A stretch of 64,000 nt of DNA from Caulobacter sp. 17J80-11 (GTDB taxonomy: Bacteria; Pseudomonadota; Alphaproteobacteria; Caulobacterales; Caulobacteraceae). A model generated the notes under the pieces. That model had not been told where the DNA came from. It saw only the letters and a program-made list of their open reading frames with translations, and did not search any database. Of the stretch, positions 41,471-50,946 are shown piece after piece. Where the stretch lies: positions 186,001 to 250,000 of the forward strand of contig NZ_JACSJI010000001.1 of the NCBI RefSeq assembly GCF_014349105.1, given 5' to 3'. Each line of letters opens with the position of its first letter. Positions within the stretch are counted from its first letter, which is position 1. The position numbers were made by a program, and so were the translations under genes.

Positions 41471-42649
41471 ATGGAAGGGCGCATCGCGGTCCTCAACGCG
41501 GGCTCCTCGAGCATCAAGTTCGCCCTCTACGAGGCTGGCGGGGGCGACCAGCTGTTCCGCGGGAAGGTCGAGGGCATCGGCGTGAACCCGCGCCTGAAGA
41601 TCTCCGACGGCCACGGCGAGAGCGTCGCCGAGCGCAGCTGGCCGGCCGCGGGCTTCGACCACGAGGCGGCGACCCACGCGCTTCTTGAGACCGCCGTGGA
41701 GCTGAACCGGCGCGTGCCGGTGGCCGGTATCGGCCACCGGGTGGTGCACGGCGGCACGGCCTATGTCGAGCCGGTGCGGGTGGATGCGAAGGTGATGGTC
41801 GACCTGGCCGCGCTCAGCCCGCTGGCCCCGCTGCACCAGCCGCACAACCTGGCCGCCATCCAGGCGATCATGGACGCCGCCCCGCAGATCCCGCAGGTGG
41901 CCTGCTTCGACACCGCCTTCCATCGCCGCCAGCCGCATCTGGCTCAGCTCTACGCCCTGCCGCGCGAGATCACCGACGCGGGCGTGCGCCGCTACGGCTT
42001 CCACGGCCTGTCGTACGAGTATGTCACGCAGCGCCTGCCCGACGTCGCGCCCGAGCTGGCTAAGGGACGGGTGGTGATCGCCCACCTCGGCAACGGGGCC
42101 AGCCTGTGCGCCGTGAAAGAGGGCCGCAGCGTCGCCAACACCATGGGCTTCACCGCGGTCGAGGGCCTGATGATGGGCACCCGCAGCGGCTCGCTCGATC
42201 CGGGCGTGCTGATCTACCTGATGGACCAGTACGGCATGGACGCCCGCGCCATCGAGGAGCTGCTCTACAAGCGCTCGGGCCTGCTGGGCGTCTCCGGCGT
42301 GTCCTCAGACATGCGCGCGCTCCGGGCCTCCGACGATCCGGCGGCGGCCGAGGCGGTGGCTTTGTTCGTCTACCGGATCGTCCGCGAGATCGGGTCGACG
42401 GCCGCGGCGCTGGGCGGGGTCGACGGCCTGATCTTCACCGCCGGCATCGGCGAGAACGACGCGCAGGCGAGGGCCGAGATCGCCGCCGGCTGCGCCTGGC
42501 TGGGCCTGGAGCTGGACCAAGCCGCGAACGCGGCCGGAGCGGGACGGATCAGCGGCGCCGGCTCGAAGGTTTCCGCCTGGGTCGTACCTACCGACGAAGA
42601 GCGCATGGTCGCGCGTCACACGTCGGCGGTGCTGGGCCTGGAGACCTGA
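41471..42649 (+). CDS. ackA: Acetate kinase
   Basis: 392 aa ASKHA-fold kinase that makes ATP and acetate from acetyl-phosphate and ADP, or the reverse. LNAGSSSIKF at residues 7-16 (phosphate loop), ACFDTAFHR, YGFHGLSYEYV, AHLGNGASLCAV and GLMMGTRSGSLDPG are all present. GIGENDAQARAEI closes the active site. CAGGAGCGACC provides the ribosome site. It could act on propionate or butyrate also. ppk2 follows after 3 bp. Confidence 0.95.
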   Translation: MEGRIAVLNAGSSSIKFALYEAGGGDQLFRGKVEGIGVNPRLKISDGHGESVAERSWPAAGFDHEAATHALLETAVELNRRVPVAGIGHRVVHGGTAYVEPVRVDAKVMVDLAALSPLAPLHQPHNLAAIQAIMDAAPQIPQVACFDTAFHRRQPHLAQLYALPREITDAGVRRYGFHGLSYEYVTQRLPDVAPELAKGRVVIAHLGNGASLCAVKEGRSVANTMGFTAVEGLMMGTRSGSLDPGVLIYLMDQYGMDARAIEELLYKRSGLLGVSGVSSDMRALRASDDPAAAEAVALFVYRIVREIGSTAAALGGVDGLIFTAGIGENDAQARAEIAAGCAWLGLELDQAANAAGAGRISGAGSKVSAWVVPTDEERMVARHTSAVLGLET

Positions 42650-42652
42650 GCC

Positions 42653-43453
42653 ATGGGCAAGAAGTCCGACGGCAAAACGAAAAAGCTCGGGCGCAAGGAG
42701 TACGAGAAGGAATTGCAGAAGCTGCAGGTCGAGCTCGCCCACCTGCAGGCCTGGGTGCAGTCGACCGGCGCGCGCGTCGTCATCGTGTTCGAAGGCCGCG
42801 ACGCCGCCGGCAAGGGCGGCCTGATCAAGGCCATCACCGAACGGGTCAGCCCGCGGGTGTTCCGGGTCGCAGCCCTCCCGGCGCCGTCGGACCGCGAGAA
42901 GTCGCAGCTCTACATCCAGCGCTACCTGCAGTATTTCCCCGCCGCCGGCGAAATCGTGCTGTTCGACCGCAGCTGGTACAACCGCGCCGGCGTCGAATAC
43001 GTCATGGGCTTCTGCACCGAGAAGCAGCGCGACCGCTTCCTGGAGCTGACGCCTCAGGTCGAGCAGTGGGTCATCGAGTCCGGCATCCAGCTGATCAAGC
43101 TGTGGCTGGAGGTCGGCATGGACGAGCAGGAGCGCCGCTTCCAGGCGCGCATCACCGACCCGCTGCGCCAGTGGAAGCTCAGTCCCATGGACCTGGGCGC
43201 CTACGAGAAGTGGTACGCCTATTCGAAGGCGCGCGACCGCATGCTGGAGGCCACCGACCGCGACGAGTCGCCCTGGTGGATCCTGCATTCCGACGACAAG
43301 AAGCGCGCCCGGCTGAACGGCATCCGCCACATCCTGTCGCTGATCCCCTACGAGAAGCCCAAGCGTGCTGAGGTCGAGCTGCCCAAGCGCTCGAAGAAGG
43401 GCGAGTACGACGACGAACTGCGCGGCCGCCGGTTCGTCGCCGAGCGGTACTGA
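42653..43453 (+). CDS. ppk2: Polyphosphate kinase 2
   Basis: 266 aa PPK2 of the single-domain type, transferring phosphate between polyphosphate and nucleotides. Walker A-like FEGRDAAGKGGLIKAI at residues 46-61 and Walker B-like VLFDRSWYNRAGVE are typical, with QYFPAAGEIVLFDRSW linking them. The lid region lies in SPMDLGAYEKWYAYSKA. A Lys-rich start (GKKSDGKTKKLGRKEYEKEL) is seen. It is the last gene of the block and converges with the AraC-type gene, 4 bp apart. Confidence 0.94.
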   Translation: MGKKSDGKTKKLGRKEYEKELQKLQVELAHLQAWVQSTGARVVIVFEGRDAAGKGGLIKAITERVSPRVFRVAALPAPSDREKSQLYIQRYLQYFPAAGEIVLFDRSWYNRAGVEYVMGFCTEKQRDRFLELTPQVEQWVIESGIQLIKLWLEVGMDEQERRFQARITDPLRQWKLSPMDLGAYEKWYAYSKARDRMLEATDRDESPWWILHSDDKKRARLNGIRHILSLIPYEKPKRAEVELPKRSKKGEYDDELRGRRFVAERY

Positions 43454-43457
43454 GATC

Positions 43458-44474
43458 TCAGGCGCAGGCGGCGCGCGCGCCCGGATCGGCGCGCAACTGG
43501 CGCGGCGACAGGCCGAACCAGCGGCGGCAGCTGCGGGTGAAGGCCGAGGGCTCCGCGTAGCCGAGCAGGGCGCTCACCTGGGACAGCGGCAGCTCCGGCT
43601 GGGCCAGATAGCGCAGGGCCAGCCCCCGCCGCGCGTCGTCGCGCAGGTCCTCGAAGCTGGCTCCTTCGTCCTTGAGGCGCCGTTGCAAGGTGCGCGGCTG
43701 CAGGCGGAGCGCGGCGGCGACCTCCACGTGGGTGCAACGCTCGACGCTGAGCAGCCGCTCGGCCAGGGCGCGCACCTGGGCCGCCAGCCGCCCGGCCGGG
43801 GCGGGGAAGGTCGCCTGGAGATAGCCGGCGGCGATCTCGTGCAGCTGCGCGTCGCGCCCGCGGATCGGCAGGGCTAGGTCTTCGGCCGTGATCAGGACCG
43901 CGTCCTCGGACGCTTCGAAACGCACCGGCGCGCCGAAGAACTGTGCGTGCGCGGTCGTGAGCGGCCGATGGCGGAAGGTGACGCCCAGCGGGCGCAGCCG
44001 CCCGTCCGAGAGAACCGCCAGGATGCGGCCGAGCAGGCCCACGTGGGCCTCGATCGCCTGGCGGTGCGGCCCCAGCCGCGGCAACAACAGCTCCAGCTTG
44101 ACGGCGACGCGCGACGTCCCGGCGACCGGCTCCAGCGTCAGCTGCACCGCGGGAGAGTGGGTGTAGAGGTATTTGCCCGCGAAGCTCAGCGCCTCGCCGA
44201 CGGTCGGCGCGTTGCCGACCGCCACCGCCATCGGCCCGAGCACGTCGATGTCCTGCTCGGCCGCCAGGCGCAGGCCGAAGTCCGGGCAGTTGAGGGTGAC
44301 CGCGGCCCGTTCCAGCGCGTGGACCAGTCCGCGGTGTGAAATGAAGGCGCGAGGGTCCTCGATCGCGGCGGGATCGATGTGCGCCTCGGCGAGCAGACGG
44401 ACGGGGTCGCCGCCGAGCTGTCGAACCAGCGCCGGGAAGCCCCGGGCGCAGTCGGCGCGCACCATCAAGCTCAT
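43458..44474 (-). CDS. AraC-family transcriptional regulator
   Basis: 338 aa. The N-terminal two-thirds is a ligand-binding domain of the 'arabinose-binding-like' OruR/ArgR type (MSLMVRADCARGFPALVRQL, then FGLRLAAEQDIDVLGPMAVA). The C-terminal domain has two HTH motifs, VEVAAALRLQPRTLQRRLKD and LSQVSALLGYAEPSAFTRSC, ending RRWFGLSPRQLR. ATG 44474 has AGGGGG 8 nt upstream; the ATG 18 codons earlier lacks a site. It is divergent from the TonB receptor and likely controls it, through boxes at 44498-44547. Confidence 0.92.
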   Translation of the reverse strand: MSLMVRADCARGFPALVRQLGGDPVRLLAEAHIDPAAIEDPRAFISHRGLVHALERAAVTLNCPDFGLRLAAEQDIDVLGPMAVAVGNAPTVGEALSFAGKYLYTHSPAVQLTLEPVAGTSRVAVKLELLLPRLGPHRQAIEAHVGLLGRILAVLSDGRLRPLGVTFRHRPLTTAHAQFFGAPVRFEASEDAVLITAEDLALPIRGRDAQLHEIAAGYLQATFPAPAGRLAAQVRALAERLLSVERCTHVEVAAALRLQPRTLQRRLKDEGASFEDLRDDARRGLALRYLAQPELPLSQVSALLGYAEPSAFTRSCRRWFGLSPRQLRADPGARAACA

Positions 44475-44497
44475 CGCGTTTCCCCCTGCGGGCGAGA

Positions 44498-44547
44498 TGC
44501 GACAATAGTCGCACGCTCGCTGTCGCATGAAGATAACTTTCTGTCGC
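44498..44547. promoter_or_regulatory. Candidate operator boxes of the AraC-type regulator
   Basis: A palindrome TGCGACAATAGTCGCA lies at 44498-44513. TGTCGC follows as direct repeats at 44521-44526 and 44542-44547, 21 bp apart (two helical turns), the usual AraC half-site spacing. They sit between the regulator and the TonB receptor gene. Confidence 0.5.
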
Positions 44548-44638
44548 GCCCCGGCAAGACGCGCCTGCGCCGCCGTAACTAGCCTTCTCCCTGAGCCCCG
44601 TCGGAATCCGAAGAAGAGCGGGGTCGTCGGGGGAAGAC

Positions 44639-47122
44639 ATGACCAGAATGAAGCTGCTGGCCGCGACGGCCAGCGTGTGCGCGCTCGCCGCCGGGGCGGC
44701 TTTCGCGCAGGACGGTGGGCAGGCGCCGAACGACGGAGGCGCCACGCTCGACGAGATCGTCGTCACCGCCCAGAAGCGCGAGCAGACGCTTCAGGACGTG
44801 CCGATCTCGGTCGCGGTAGTTTCGGCCGAGGTCCTGCAGGAGCAGGGCGTCCAGAAGCTGCAGGACCTGCAGACCAAGGTGCCGAACTTCTCGATGACCG
44901 AGACCGGCATCGGCACCAACATCGCCGTCCGCGGCATCTTCTCGGGCGTCAACCAGGGCTTCGAGCAGTCGGTCGGCATGTATGTGGACGGCATCCACTA
45001 CGGCCGCGCCCAGCAGACCCGCTCGCCCTTCCTGGACGTGCAGCGCGTCGAGGTGCTGCGCGGCCCGCAGTCGATCCTTTTCGGCAAGAACGCCATCGCC
45101 GGCGCGATGAACATCGTCTCCGCCGAGCCGAGCTTCAATCCGACCGGCTCGCTCTCCGTCGCCTACGACCCGGAGCATAACGACACCGAGACGGTCGGCA
45201 TGCTGTCCGGGCCGCTGAACGAGAAGATGCGCGTGCGCCTGGCCGGCCGCTACCACGAGGGCGACGGCTACATCCACAACGCCACCCTGGACCGCGACGA
45301 GCCGGAGCGGCTGGACTGGAACGTCCGGGGCACGGTCGCGATCGACGTCACCGACAACCTGGAAGTGACGATCAAGGCCGAGAAGGGCCGGTTCAACGTC
45401 AACGGCCGCAACATGGAGATCTTCGGCGAGACGCCGTCGACCTCGGCCAACCCGGCCTTCGCCGGCAAGACCTACGACCAGATCCTGACCTTCATCGGAA
45501 ACCTGAGCCCGACCGACGCGGTGGTGGTCGATCCGTCGGTGTCGAACATTACGAGGGACGGGATCCGCTCGTCGAACGGCGACCTTAGCCGCAATGACAC
45601 CCAGAACTACGTCCTGACCGCCAACTGGGAAACCAAGCTCGGCACCCTCACCGCGATCAGCGGCCTGTCGAAGTTCGCCTACAACGAAGTCTGCGACTGC
45701 GACTTCACCGGCGCGGTGGTGTTCAACGCCGCCCTGCAGGAGGACTATCGGCAGGTCAGCCACGAGTTGCGGCTGGTGTCGCCGACCGGCGGGAAGTTCG
45801 ACTACATCGTCGGCGGCTTCTACCAGTCGAGCGAGCACGCGTACGCCGACCAGATCAACGTGCCGCTGGATTCCGTGCTGGTCCCGGTGATCAACATGTC
45901 GAACCCGGGCGCCGGCACCCTGCTCGCCGGCACCCGCGCTTCGCGCCAGGCTTCGGTCGACGCCAAGGTGCAGTCGGCCTTCGCCCAGGGCACATGGCAC
46001 GTAACCGACGATCTGCGCTTCACCGTCGGCGGCCGGATCACCAAGGAACAGAAGGACGGCGACCGGACCCTGACGATCCAGAAGCTCGACGGCACGGCCC
46101 TGGCCGGGACGCAGGCGATCGTCGCGCCGATCGTCTACGCCAACGCCTTCAAGGTCTCGTCGGCCAACCTGACCACGATCGCCAGCATGGGGGTTCCGAC
46201 CTATTCGGCCCAGGCCGCGGGCCTGGCGGCCCTCCTCGGCACGCATCCCGTGTCGGGCGTCATCGACGACACCACCTTCACGCCGTCGGTGAACGTCCAG
46301 TACGACGTCAACGACGACATCATGCTCTACGCCACCTGGGCGAAGGGCTCGAAGTCGGGCGGCTTCGACTTCCGCGGCAACAACCGGGGCTTCTACAGCT
46401 CCATGGCCGACGCCTTCGAGTTCTCGGACGAGAAGGCCACCACCTACGAGGTCGGCTCGAAAATGCGCCTGCTCGGCGGCCGGGCCGAGCTGAACGGGGC
46501 CGTCTACTACACCGACATGCAGGACCTGCAGGTCTCGGTGTTCGACGGCGTGCTCGGCTTCGTGGTCGGCAACGCCGACGCCCGCACCTACGGTCTGGAG
46601 GCCGACGGCCGCTTCGCCGTCACCGACAACCTGACCGCGCGTGCCTCGTTCTCGCTGACCGATTTCGAGTTCACCGACCACAAGATGGGCCAGTGCTATC
46701 CGGGCCAGACCACCGACGTGATCAACCCGGTCACCCAGCAATGCGACTACACCGGCAAGACCAACCAACTGGTGGCCGACTGGCAGGGCGCGCTGGCGCT
46801 GGACTACGAGCGGCCGATCACGGGCGACCTGGAATTCCGCGGCTCGATCGATGTGGCGGCCAACGCCGGCTACAACGCCTCCGCCCAGCTCGACCCGGCG
46901 CAGGTGCAGGAGGCCTTCGCCATGGCCAACCTGCGCCTCGCGCTCGGCGACAGCGCCGGTCGCTGGGAACTGGCCGTGCTCGGCAAGAACCTGACCGACG
47001 AGCAGGTGCTGCAGTTCGGCGGCCCGACGCCGCTCGCCTACAACACCTTCAAGGCCAACAGCCACTACAACCTGGTCGGCCAGGGCCGCACCGTCACCCT
47101 GCAAGCGCGGGTGAAGTTCTGA
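44639..47122 (+). CDS. TonB-dependent outer-membrane receptor
   Basis: 827 aa. Signal peptide (LLAATASVCALAAGAAFAQ), a TonB box-like EIVVTAQKREQTLQDVPISV, a plug domain (SVGMYVDGIHYGRAQ, VEVLRGPQSILFGKNAIAGAMN) and a 22-stranded barrel ending VTLQARVKF. It resembles the large Caulobacterales/sphingomonad receptor group that imports hydrophobic or organic carbon sources rather than siderophores alone. Ligand unknown; neighbours suggest an alcohol, aldehyde or alkyl-sulfate substrate. A strong terminator follows. Confidence 0.94.
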   Translation: MTRMKLLAATASVCALAAGAAFAQDGGQAPNDGGATLDEIVVTAQKREQTLQDVPISVAVVSAEVLQEQGVQKLQDLQTKVPNFSMTETGIGTNIAVRGIFSGVNQGFEQSVGMYVDGIHYGRAQQTRSPFLDVQRVEVLRGPQSILFGKNAIAGAMNIVSAEPSFNPTGSLSVAYDPEHNDTETVGMLSGPLNEKMRVRLAGRYHEGDGYIHNATLDRDEPERLDWNVRGTVAIDVTDNLEVTIKAEKGRFNVNGRNMEIFGETPSTSANPAFAGKTYDQILTFIGNLSPTDAVVVDPSVSNITRDGIRSSNGDLSRNDTQNYVLTANWETKLGTLTAISGLSKFAYNEVCDCDFTGAVVFNAALQEDYRQVSHELRLVSPTGGKFDYIVGGFYQSSEHAYADQINVPLDSVLVPVINMSNPGAGTLLAGTRASRQASVDAKVQSAFAQGTWHVTDDLRFTVGGRITKEQKDGDRTLTIQKLDGTALAGTQAIVAPIVYANAFKVSSANLTTIASMGVPTYSAQAAGLAALLGTHPVSGVIDDTTFTPSVNVQYDVNDDIMLYATWAKGSKSGGFDFRGNNRGFYSSMADAFEFSDEKATTYEVGSKMRLLGGRAELNGAVYYTDMQDLQVSVFDGVLGFVVGNADARTYGLEADGRFAVTDNLTARASFSLTDFEFTDHKMGQCYPGQTTDVINPVTQQCDYTGKTNQLVADWQGALALDYERPITGDLEFRGSIDVAANAGYNASAQLDPAQVQEAFAMANLRLALGDSAGRWELAVLGKNLTDEQVLQFGGPTPLAYNTFKANSHYNLVGQGRTVTLQARVKF

Positions 47123-47145
47123 GTACTTCCTGAGCTGCCCACTCA

Positions 47146-47178
47146 CCGGCCCGGCCTAGCGCCGGGCCGGCTTTTTTT
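47146..47178 (+). terminator. Rho-independent terminator of the TonB receptor gene
   Basis: CCGGCCCGGC (47146-47155) and GCCGGGCCGG (47161-47170) form a perfect 10-bp stem with a CTAGC loop, followed by C and seven T residues (47172-47178). It lies 24 bp after the receptor stop. Confidence 0.92.
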
Positions 47179-47222
47179 CGGCGCGAGTGCTGCGCCGGAC
47201 CCGCTTTTCGCGAGGACGCCCG

Positions 47223-48626
47223 ATGCTCCACGCCCAGCCATCCGTCGCCGACCTGCAGCTCTCGCTGGCCCGCCAGCGGGCGGCGTTCCACACGCAACCT
47301 TATCCGTCGCTGGCCCAGCGCCGGGCGGCGCTGAAGCGGCTGCGCGCGGCCATCCGCAAGCACGCCTCGGCCCTGGCCCAGGCCGCCCAGGCCGACTTCG
47401 GCTCGCGCGCGACCGCCGAGACCCTGATGCTGGACGTCGCGCCCTCGGTGCTGCACGTCGACCACCTGCTGCGGCGCCTCGGCCGGCTGATGAAGCCGTC
47501 GCGTCGCGGGGTGGAATGGCTGTTCCTGACCAACCGGGCCTGGGTGGCCTACCAGCCCAAGGGCGTGGTCGGGATCATGGCCCCCTGGAACTTCCCGATC
47601 TACCTGGTGCTCGGCCCGCTGGCGACGGCGCTGGCGGCCGGCAACCGCTGCATGATCAAGACCTCCGAGCATGCGCCCCAGACCTCTCAGGCGCTGAAAC
47701 AGATGCTGGCGACCTGCTTCGACCGGGACGAGGTTGCGGTGGTCGAAGGCGGGCCGGCGGTGGCCGCCGCCTTCTCGCGCCTGCCGTTCGATCACATCGT
47801 TTTCACGGGCTCGCCGGAGATCGGCCGCCACGTCATGCGCGCCGCCGCCGACAACCTGACCCCGGTCACGCTGGAACTGGGCGGCAAGTCGCCGGCCCTG
47901 GTGTCGGCCACCGCCGACCTGCGCGTCGCGGCCCGACGCGTCGCCCACGGCAAGACCACCAACGCCGGCCAGGTCTGCGTCGCGCCAGACTACGCCCTGG
48001 TGCCCCGCGCCTCGGCCGAAGTCTTCGCGCAGATGACCGTCGCCGCCGCCGACCGGCTCTGCGGGGACGACGACAATTGCAGCCTGATCCACGACGGCGC
48101 CTACGCGCGCCAGCAGGCCCTGATCGAGGACGCCCGCGACAAGGGGGCGACGGTCTTGGTCGCGCCAGGCGGGGCGGGGCGTCGCATGCCCCTGCACGTC
48201 GTGCTGGGCGTCACCGACGACATGCGCCTGGCGCGCGAAGAGATTTTCGGCCCGATCCTGCCGGTGTTCACCTACGACCGGTTCGAGGAGGCGGTGGAGC
48301 GGATCAACATCGGGACCCGGCCGCTGGCGCTCTACTACTTCGGTCACGACCCGGCCGAGCGCGAGACCGTGCTCAAGCGCACCCATTCGGGCGGCGTCAC
48401 CTTCAACGACTGGGGCTGGCACGTGGTCAACCACGACCTGCCGTTCGGCGGCGTCGGGACCTCGGGCATGGGCAACTACCACGGCGACGAGGGCTTCCGG
48501 GAGCTCTCCCACGCCAAGGCGGTGTACGACCAGCACCGGCTGTTCCCGATCGAGTTGTTCCACCCGCCGTACGGCGGCCTGCTGCAGCGGCTGGCGTTGT
48601 TCGTCATGACGGGGCGCGCCGGTTGA
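47223..48626 (+). CDS. Coniferyl-aldehyde-dehydrogenase-like enzyme
   Basis: 467 aa NAD-dependent aldehyde dehydrogenase of the class-3-like, C-terminal-hydrophobic group (CalB). Glu in TLELGGKSPALV and Cys in NAGQVCVAPDYAL are the catalytic pair. APWNFPIYLVLGPLATALAAGN is the cofactor-binding stretch, FNDWGWHVVNHDLPFGGVG follows. Substrates may be phenolic or fatty aldehydes. ATG 47223 has GAGGACG upstream; earlier GTG in frame lies in the terminator trailer. Confidence 0.88.
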   Translation: MLHAQPSVADLQLSLARQRAAFHTQPYPSLAQRRAALKRLRAAIRKHASALAQAAQADFGSRATAETLMLDVAPSVLHVDHLLRRLGRLMKPSRRGVEWLFLTNRAWVAYQPKGVVGIMAPWNFPIYLVLGPLATALAAGNRCMIKTSEHAPQTSQALKQMLATCFDRDEVAVVEGGPAVAAAFSRLPFDHIVFTGSPEIGRHVMRAAADNLTPVTLELGGKSPALVSATADLRVAARRVAHGKTTNAGQVCVAPDYALVPRASAEVFAQMTVAAADRLCGDDDNCSLIHDGAYARQQALIEDARDKGATVLVAPGGAGRRMPLHVVLGVTDDMRLAREEIFGPILPVFTYDRFEEAVERINIGTRPLALYYFGHDPAERETVLKRTHSGGVTFNDWGWHVVNHDLPFGGVGTSGMGNYHGDEGFRELSHAKAVYDQHRLFPIELFHPPYGGLLQRLALFVMTGRAG

Positions 48627-48653
48627 TGTCCGTGCGCGCACGCGAGGCGTAAG

Positions 48654-49142
48654 ATGGGCGCCATGGCGCGCTACACGGTCGACGCCGAAGCCGTCCGGGC
48701 TGAGAGCCGCATGGTCGCCCTGCAGACCGCGGTCGCCCTGCTGCGCCTGATCGAGGCCTTCCGGGAGATGTTCGGCTCGGACGTCGACCGATTGATGATC
48801 CTGCTGGCGGTCGGCGCGATCACCGCCGAGCGGCCGGTGAAGGCCACGGACTCGCCGGAGCACTACGTGCGTTTCGGCGTTCCCATCCCCAGCGAGGACA
48901 TGACCCGCTGCACGGCCCTGTCGATCGCTGCGGCCACGGGCCTGCCGCGCGAGACGGCGCGCCGCAAGACCAAGCAGATGATCGACGACGGGGTGCTGCG
49001 CCGCGACGCCCACGTCGGCATCCGGGTCAACGAGCAGATCCTGCAGAGCCCGGAGTTCCTGGCGCTGGTTCAACGCCACGCGGGCGAAATCGCGCGCTTG
49101 GCCAACGCTCTGATGGAGCGCGGCGTCCTCGTCGAAAGCTGA
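48654..49142 (+). CDS. Winged-helix/HTH transcriptional regulator-like protein
   Basis: 162 aa. A central HTH is seen in TALSIAAATGLPRETARRKT, then KQMIDDGVLRRD (wing). N-terminal helices (LQTAVALLRLIEAFREMFG, DVDRLMILLAVGAI) may dimerise. The C-terminal helix is EIARLANALMERGVL. The family is not named with certainty. GAGG lies 7 nt before ATG 48654. It sits between an aldehyde dehydrogenase and an alcohol dehydrogenase and could regulate them. Confidence 0.75.
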   Translation: MGAMARYTVDAEAVRAESRMVALQTAVALLRLIEAFREMFGSDVDRLMILLAVGAITAERPVKATDSPEHYVRFGVPIPSEDMTRCTALSIAAATGLPRETARRKTKQMIDDGVLRRDAHVGIRVNEQILQSPEFLALVQRHAGEIARLANALMERGVLVES

Positions 49143-49235
49143 CGCGCCGGGACTCCCCAAAACGGGTAGCGCCGCCCGCCCACCCGGCGTTCGCTCTCCT
49201 AGCCTGCTCCAAAGACCTGTTCGGGAGGCGGGCGT

Positions 49236-50822
49236 ATGGAGTTCGATTACGTGATCGTCGGCGGCGGCTCGGCCGGCTGCGTGCTGGCCAACCGCCTGAG
49301 CGCCGATCCGGGCGTCAGCGTCTGCCTGGTCGAGGCCGGCCCGGCCGACACCTCGCCGCTGATCCACACCCCGGCCGGCATTCTCGGCATCCTTCCGACC
49401 AGGCACGTGAACTGGGCGTTCAAGACCACGCCGCAGCCGGGGCTAGGCGGGCGCGTCGGCTACCAGCCGCGCGGCAAGACCCTGGGCGGGTCCAGCGCGA
49501 TCAACGCGATGATCTACATCCGCGGCCACCGCAGCGACTACGACGACTGGGCGGCGCTGGGGAACGAAGGCTGGGGCTATGACGACGTCCTGCCGCTGTT
49601 CCGAAAGTCCGAGGACTATTTCGGCGGGGCGAACGACTTCCACGGCGCGGGCGGCGAGCTGACGGTCAGCGCGCTCGACGCCCACCAGGCCACCCGCGAC
49701 TTCGTCGAGGCGGGCCGGACCGCCGGCCACCAGGTCAACGACGACTTCAACGGCGCCGAGCAGGAGGGCGTGGGCCACTACCACGTGACGATCCGCAAGG
49801 GCCGGCGTTGCAGCGCCGCCGTGGGCTTCCTGCACCCGGTCCGGGTGCGGACCAACCTGACCGTGTTGACCGGTGCGCGCGCCACCGGCCTGGCCATGCA
49901 GGGGAAGCGGGTCACCGGCGTGAACGTCCGCGTCGGCGGCAAGAAGACCACCCTGACGGCCCGCCGCGAGACCGTGCTGGCGGCCGGCGCCTTCGGTTCG
50001 CCGCAGCTGCTGCTGCTGTCCGGCATCGGTCCGGAGTCGGAGCTGAAGCCGCACGGGATCGCCACCCGCCACGCCCTGCCGGGCGTCGGCCGCAACCTCG
50101 TCGACCACCCCGACTACATCCTGGCCTACAAGTCCCCCGACCAGAGCCTGATGGGCTATTCGGTCCCGGGCGTGGCCACCATGGCCAAGGGCTTCTTCGA
50201 GTACCGGAAGACCCAGACCGGGCCGCTGGCGACCAACTTCGGCGAGGCCGGCGCCTTCCTGAAGACCGCGCCGTCTCTGTCGCGCCCGGACGTGCAGCTG
50301 CACTGGGTGATCGGCGTCGTCGACGACCATAACCGCAAGCTGCACCTGGGCCACGGCATGAGCGCCCACGTCTGCGTGCTGCGACCCAAGAGCCGCGGTT
50401 CGGTCGGCCTGCGCTCGGCCGACCCCATGGCCGCGCCGCGAATCGACCCGAACTTCCTCTCGCACGACGACGACGTCGCCACCCTGCTGAAGGGCTACAA
50501 GCTGACCCGCGAGATCATGAACTCGGGGCCGCTGACCCGCTACGCCGGGCGCGAGATCTACCAGGCCGGCGACGACGTCGAGCAGCTGATCAGCCTGCTG
50601 CGCCGGCGCACCGACACCATCTATCACCCGGTCGGCACCTGTCGGATGGGCGCCGACGAGTTCGCCGTGGTCGACCAGCGCCTGCGCGTCCACGGCGTCC
50701 AGGGCCTGCGCGTGGTCGACGCCTCGATCATGCCGACCCTGGTCGGCGGCAACACCAACGCGCCCACCATCATGATCGCCGAAAAGGGCGCGCAGATGAT
50801 CGCCGAGGACTGGGCCGCCTGA
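49236..50822 (+). CDS. GMC-family FAD-dependent alcohol/choline dehydrogenase
   Basis: 528 aa. FAD site [16 protein letters not shown] at residues 6-21, then GMC signature 1 in [14 protein letters not shown] and signature 2 in [17 protein letters not shown]. The catalytic His is in [10 protein letters not shown] and the partner Asn in [16 protein letters not shown]. Homologues oxidise choline or primary aliphatic alcohols (AlkJ-like); the alkylsulfatase and ALDH neighbours point to alcohols. ATG 49236 has TTCGGGAGG upstream. Confidence 0.9.
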   Translation: MEFDYVIVGGGSAGCVLANRLSADPGVSVCLVEAGPADTSPLIHTPAGILGILPTRHVNWAFKTTPQPGLGGRVGYQPRGKTLGGSSAINAMIYIRGHRSDYDDWAALGNEGWGYDDVLPLFRKSEDYFGGANDFHGAGGELTVSALDAHQATRDFVEAGRTAGHQVNDDFNGAEQEGVGHYHVTIRKGRRCSAAVGFLHPVRVRTNLTVLTGARATGLAMQGKRVTGVNVRVGGKKTTLTARRETVLAAGAFGSPQLLLLSGIGPESELKPHGIATRHALPGVGRNLVDHPDYILAYKSPDQSLMGYSVPGVATMAKGFFEYRKTQTGPLATNFGEAGAFLKTAPSLSRPDVQLHWVIGVVDDHNRKLHLGHGMSAHVCVLRPKSRGSVGLRSADPMAAPRIDPNFLSHDDDVATLLKGYKLTREIMNSGPLTRYAGREIYQAGDDVEQLISLLRRRTDTIYHPVGTCRMGADEFAVVDQRLRVHGVQGLRVVDASIMPTLVGGNTNAPTIMIAEKGAQMIAEDWAA

Positions 50823-50946
50823 TGGCCCTGCGGTCCCGACCTCCGGCCCGGGACCGCGCCCGCTTCCACCACGACCGCCTCAGCCGGCCGAACTTCGGTC
50901 CGGCGGCGCGGCCGCATGCTTTTCGCCCAGCTTGGGGGACCCCGCC

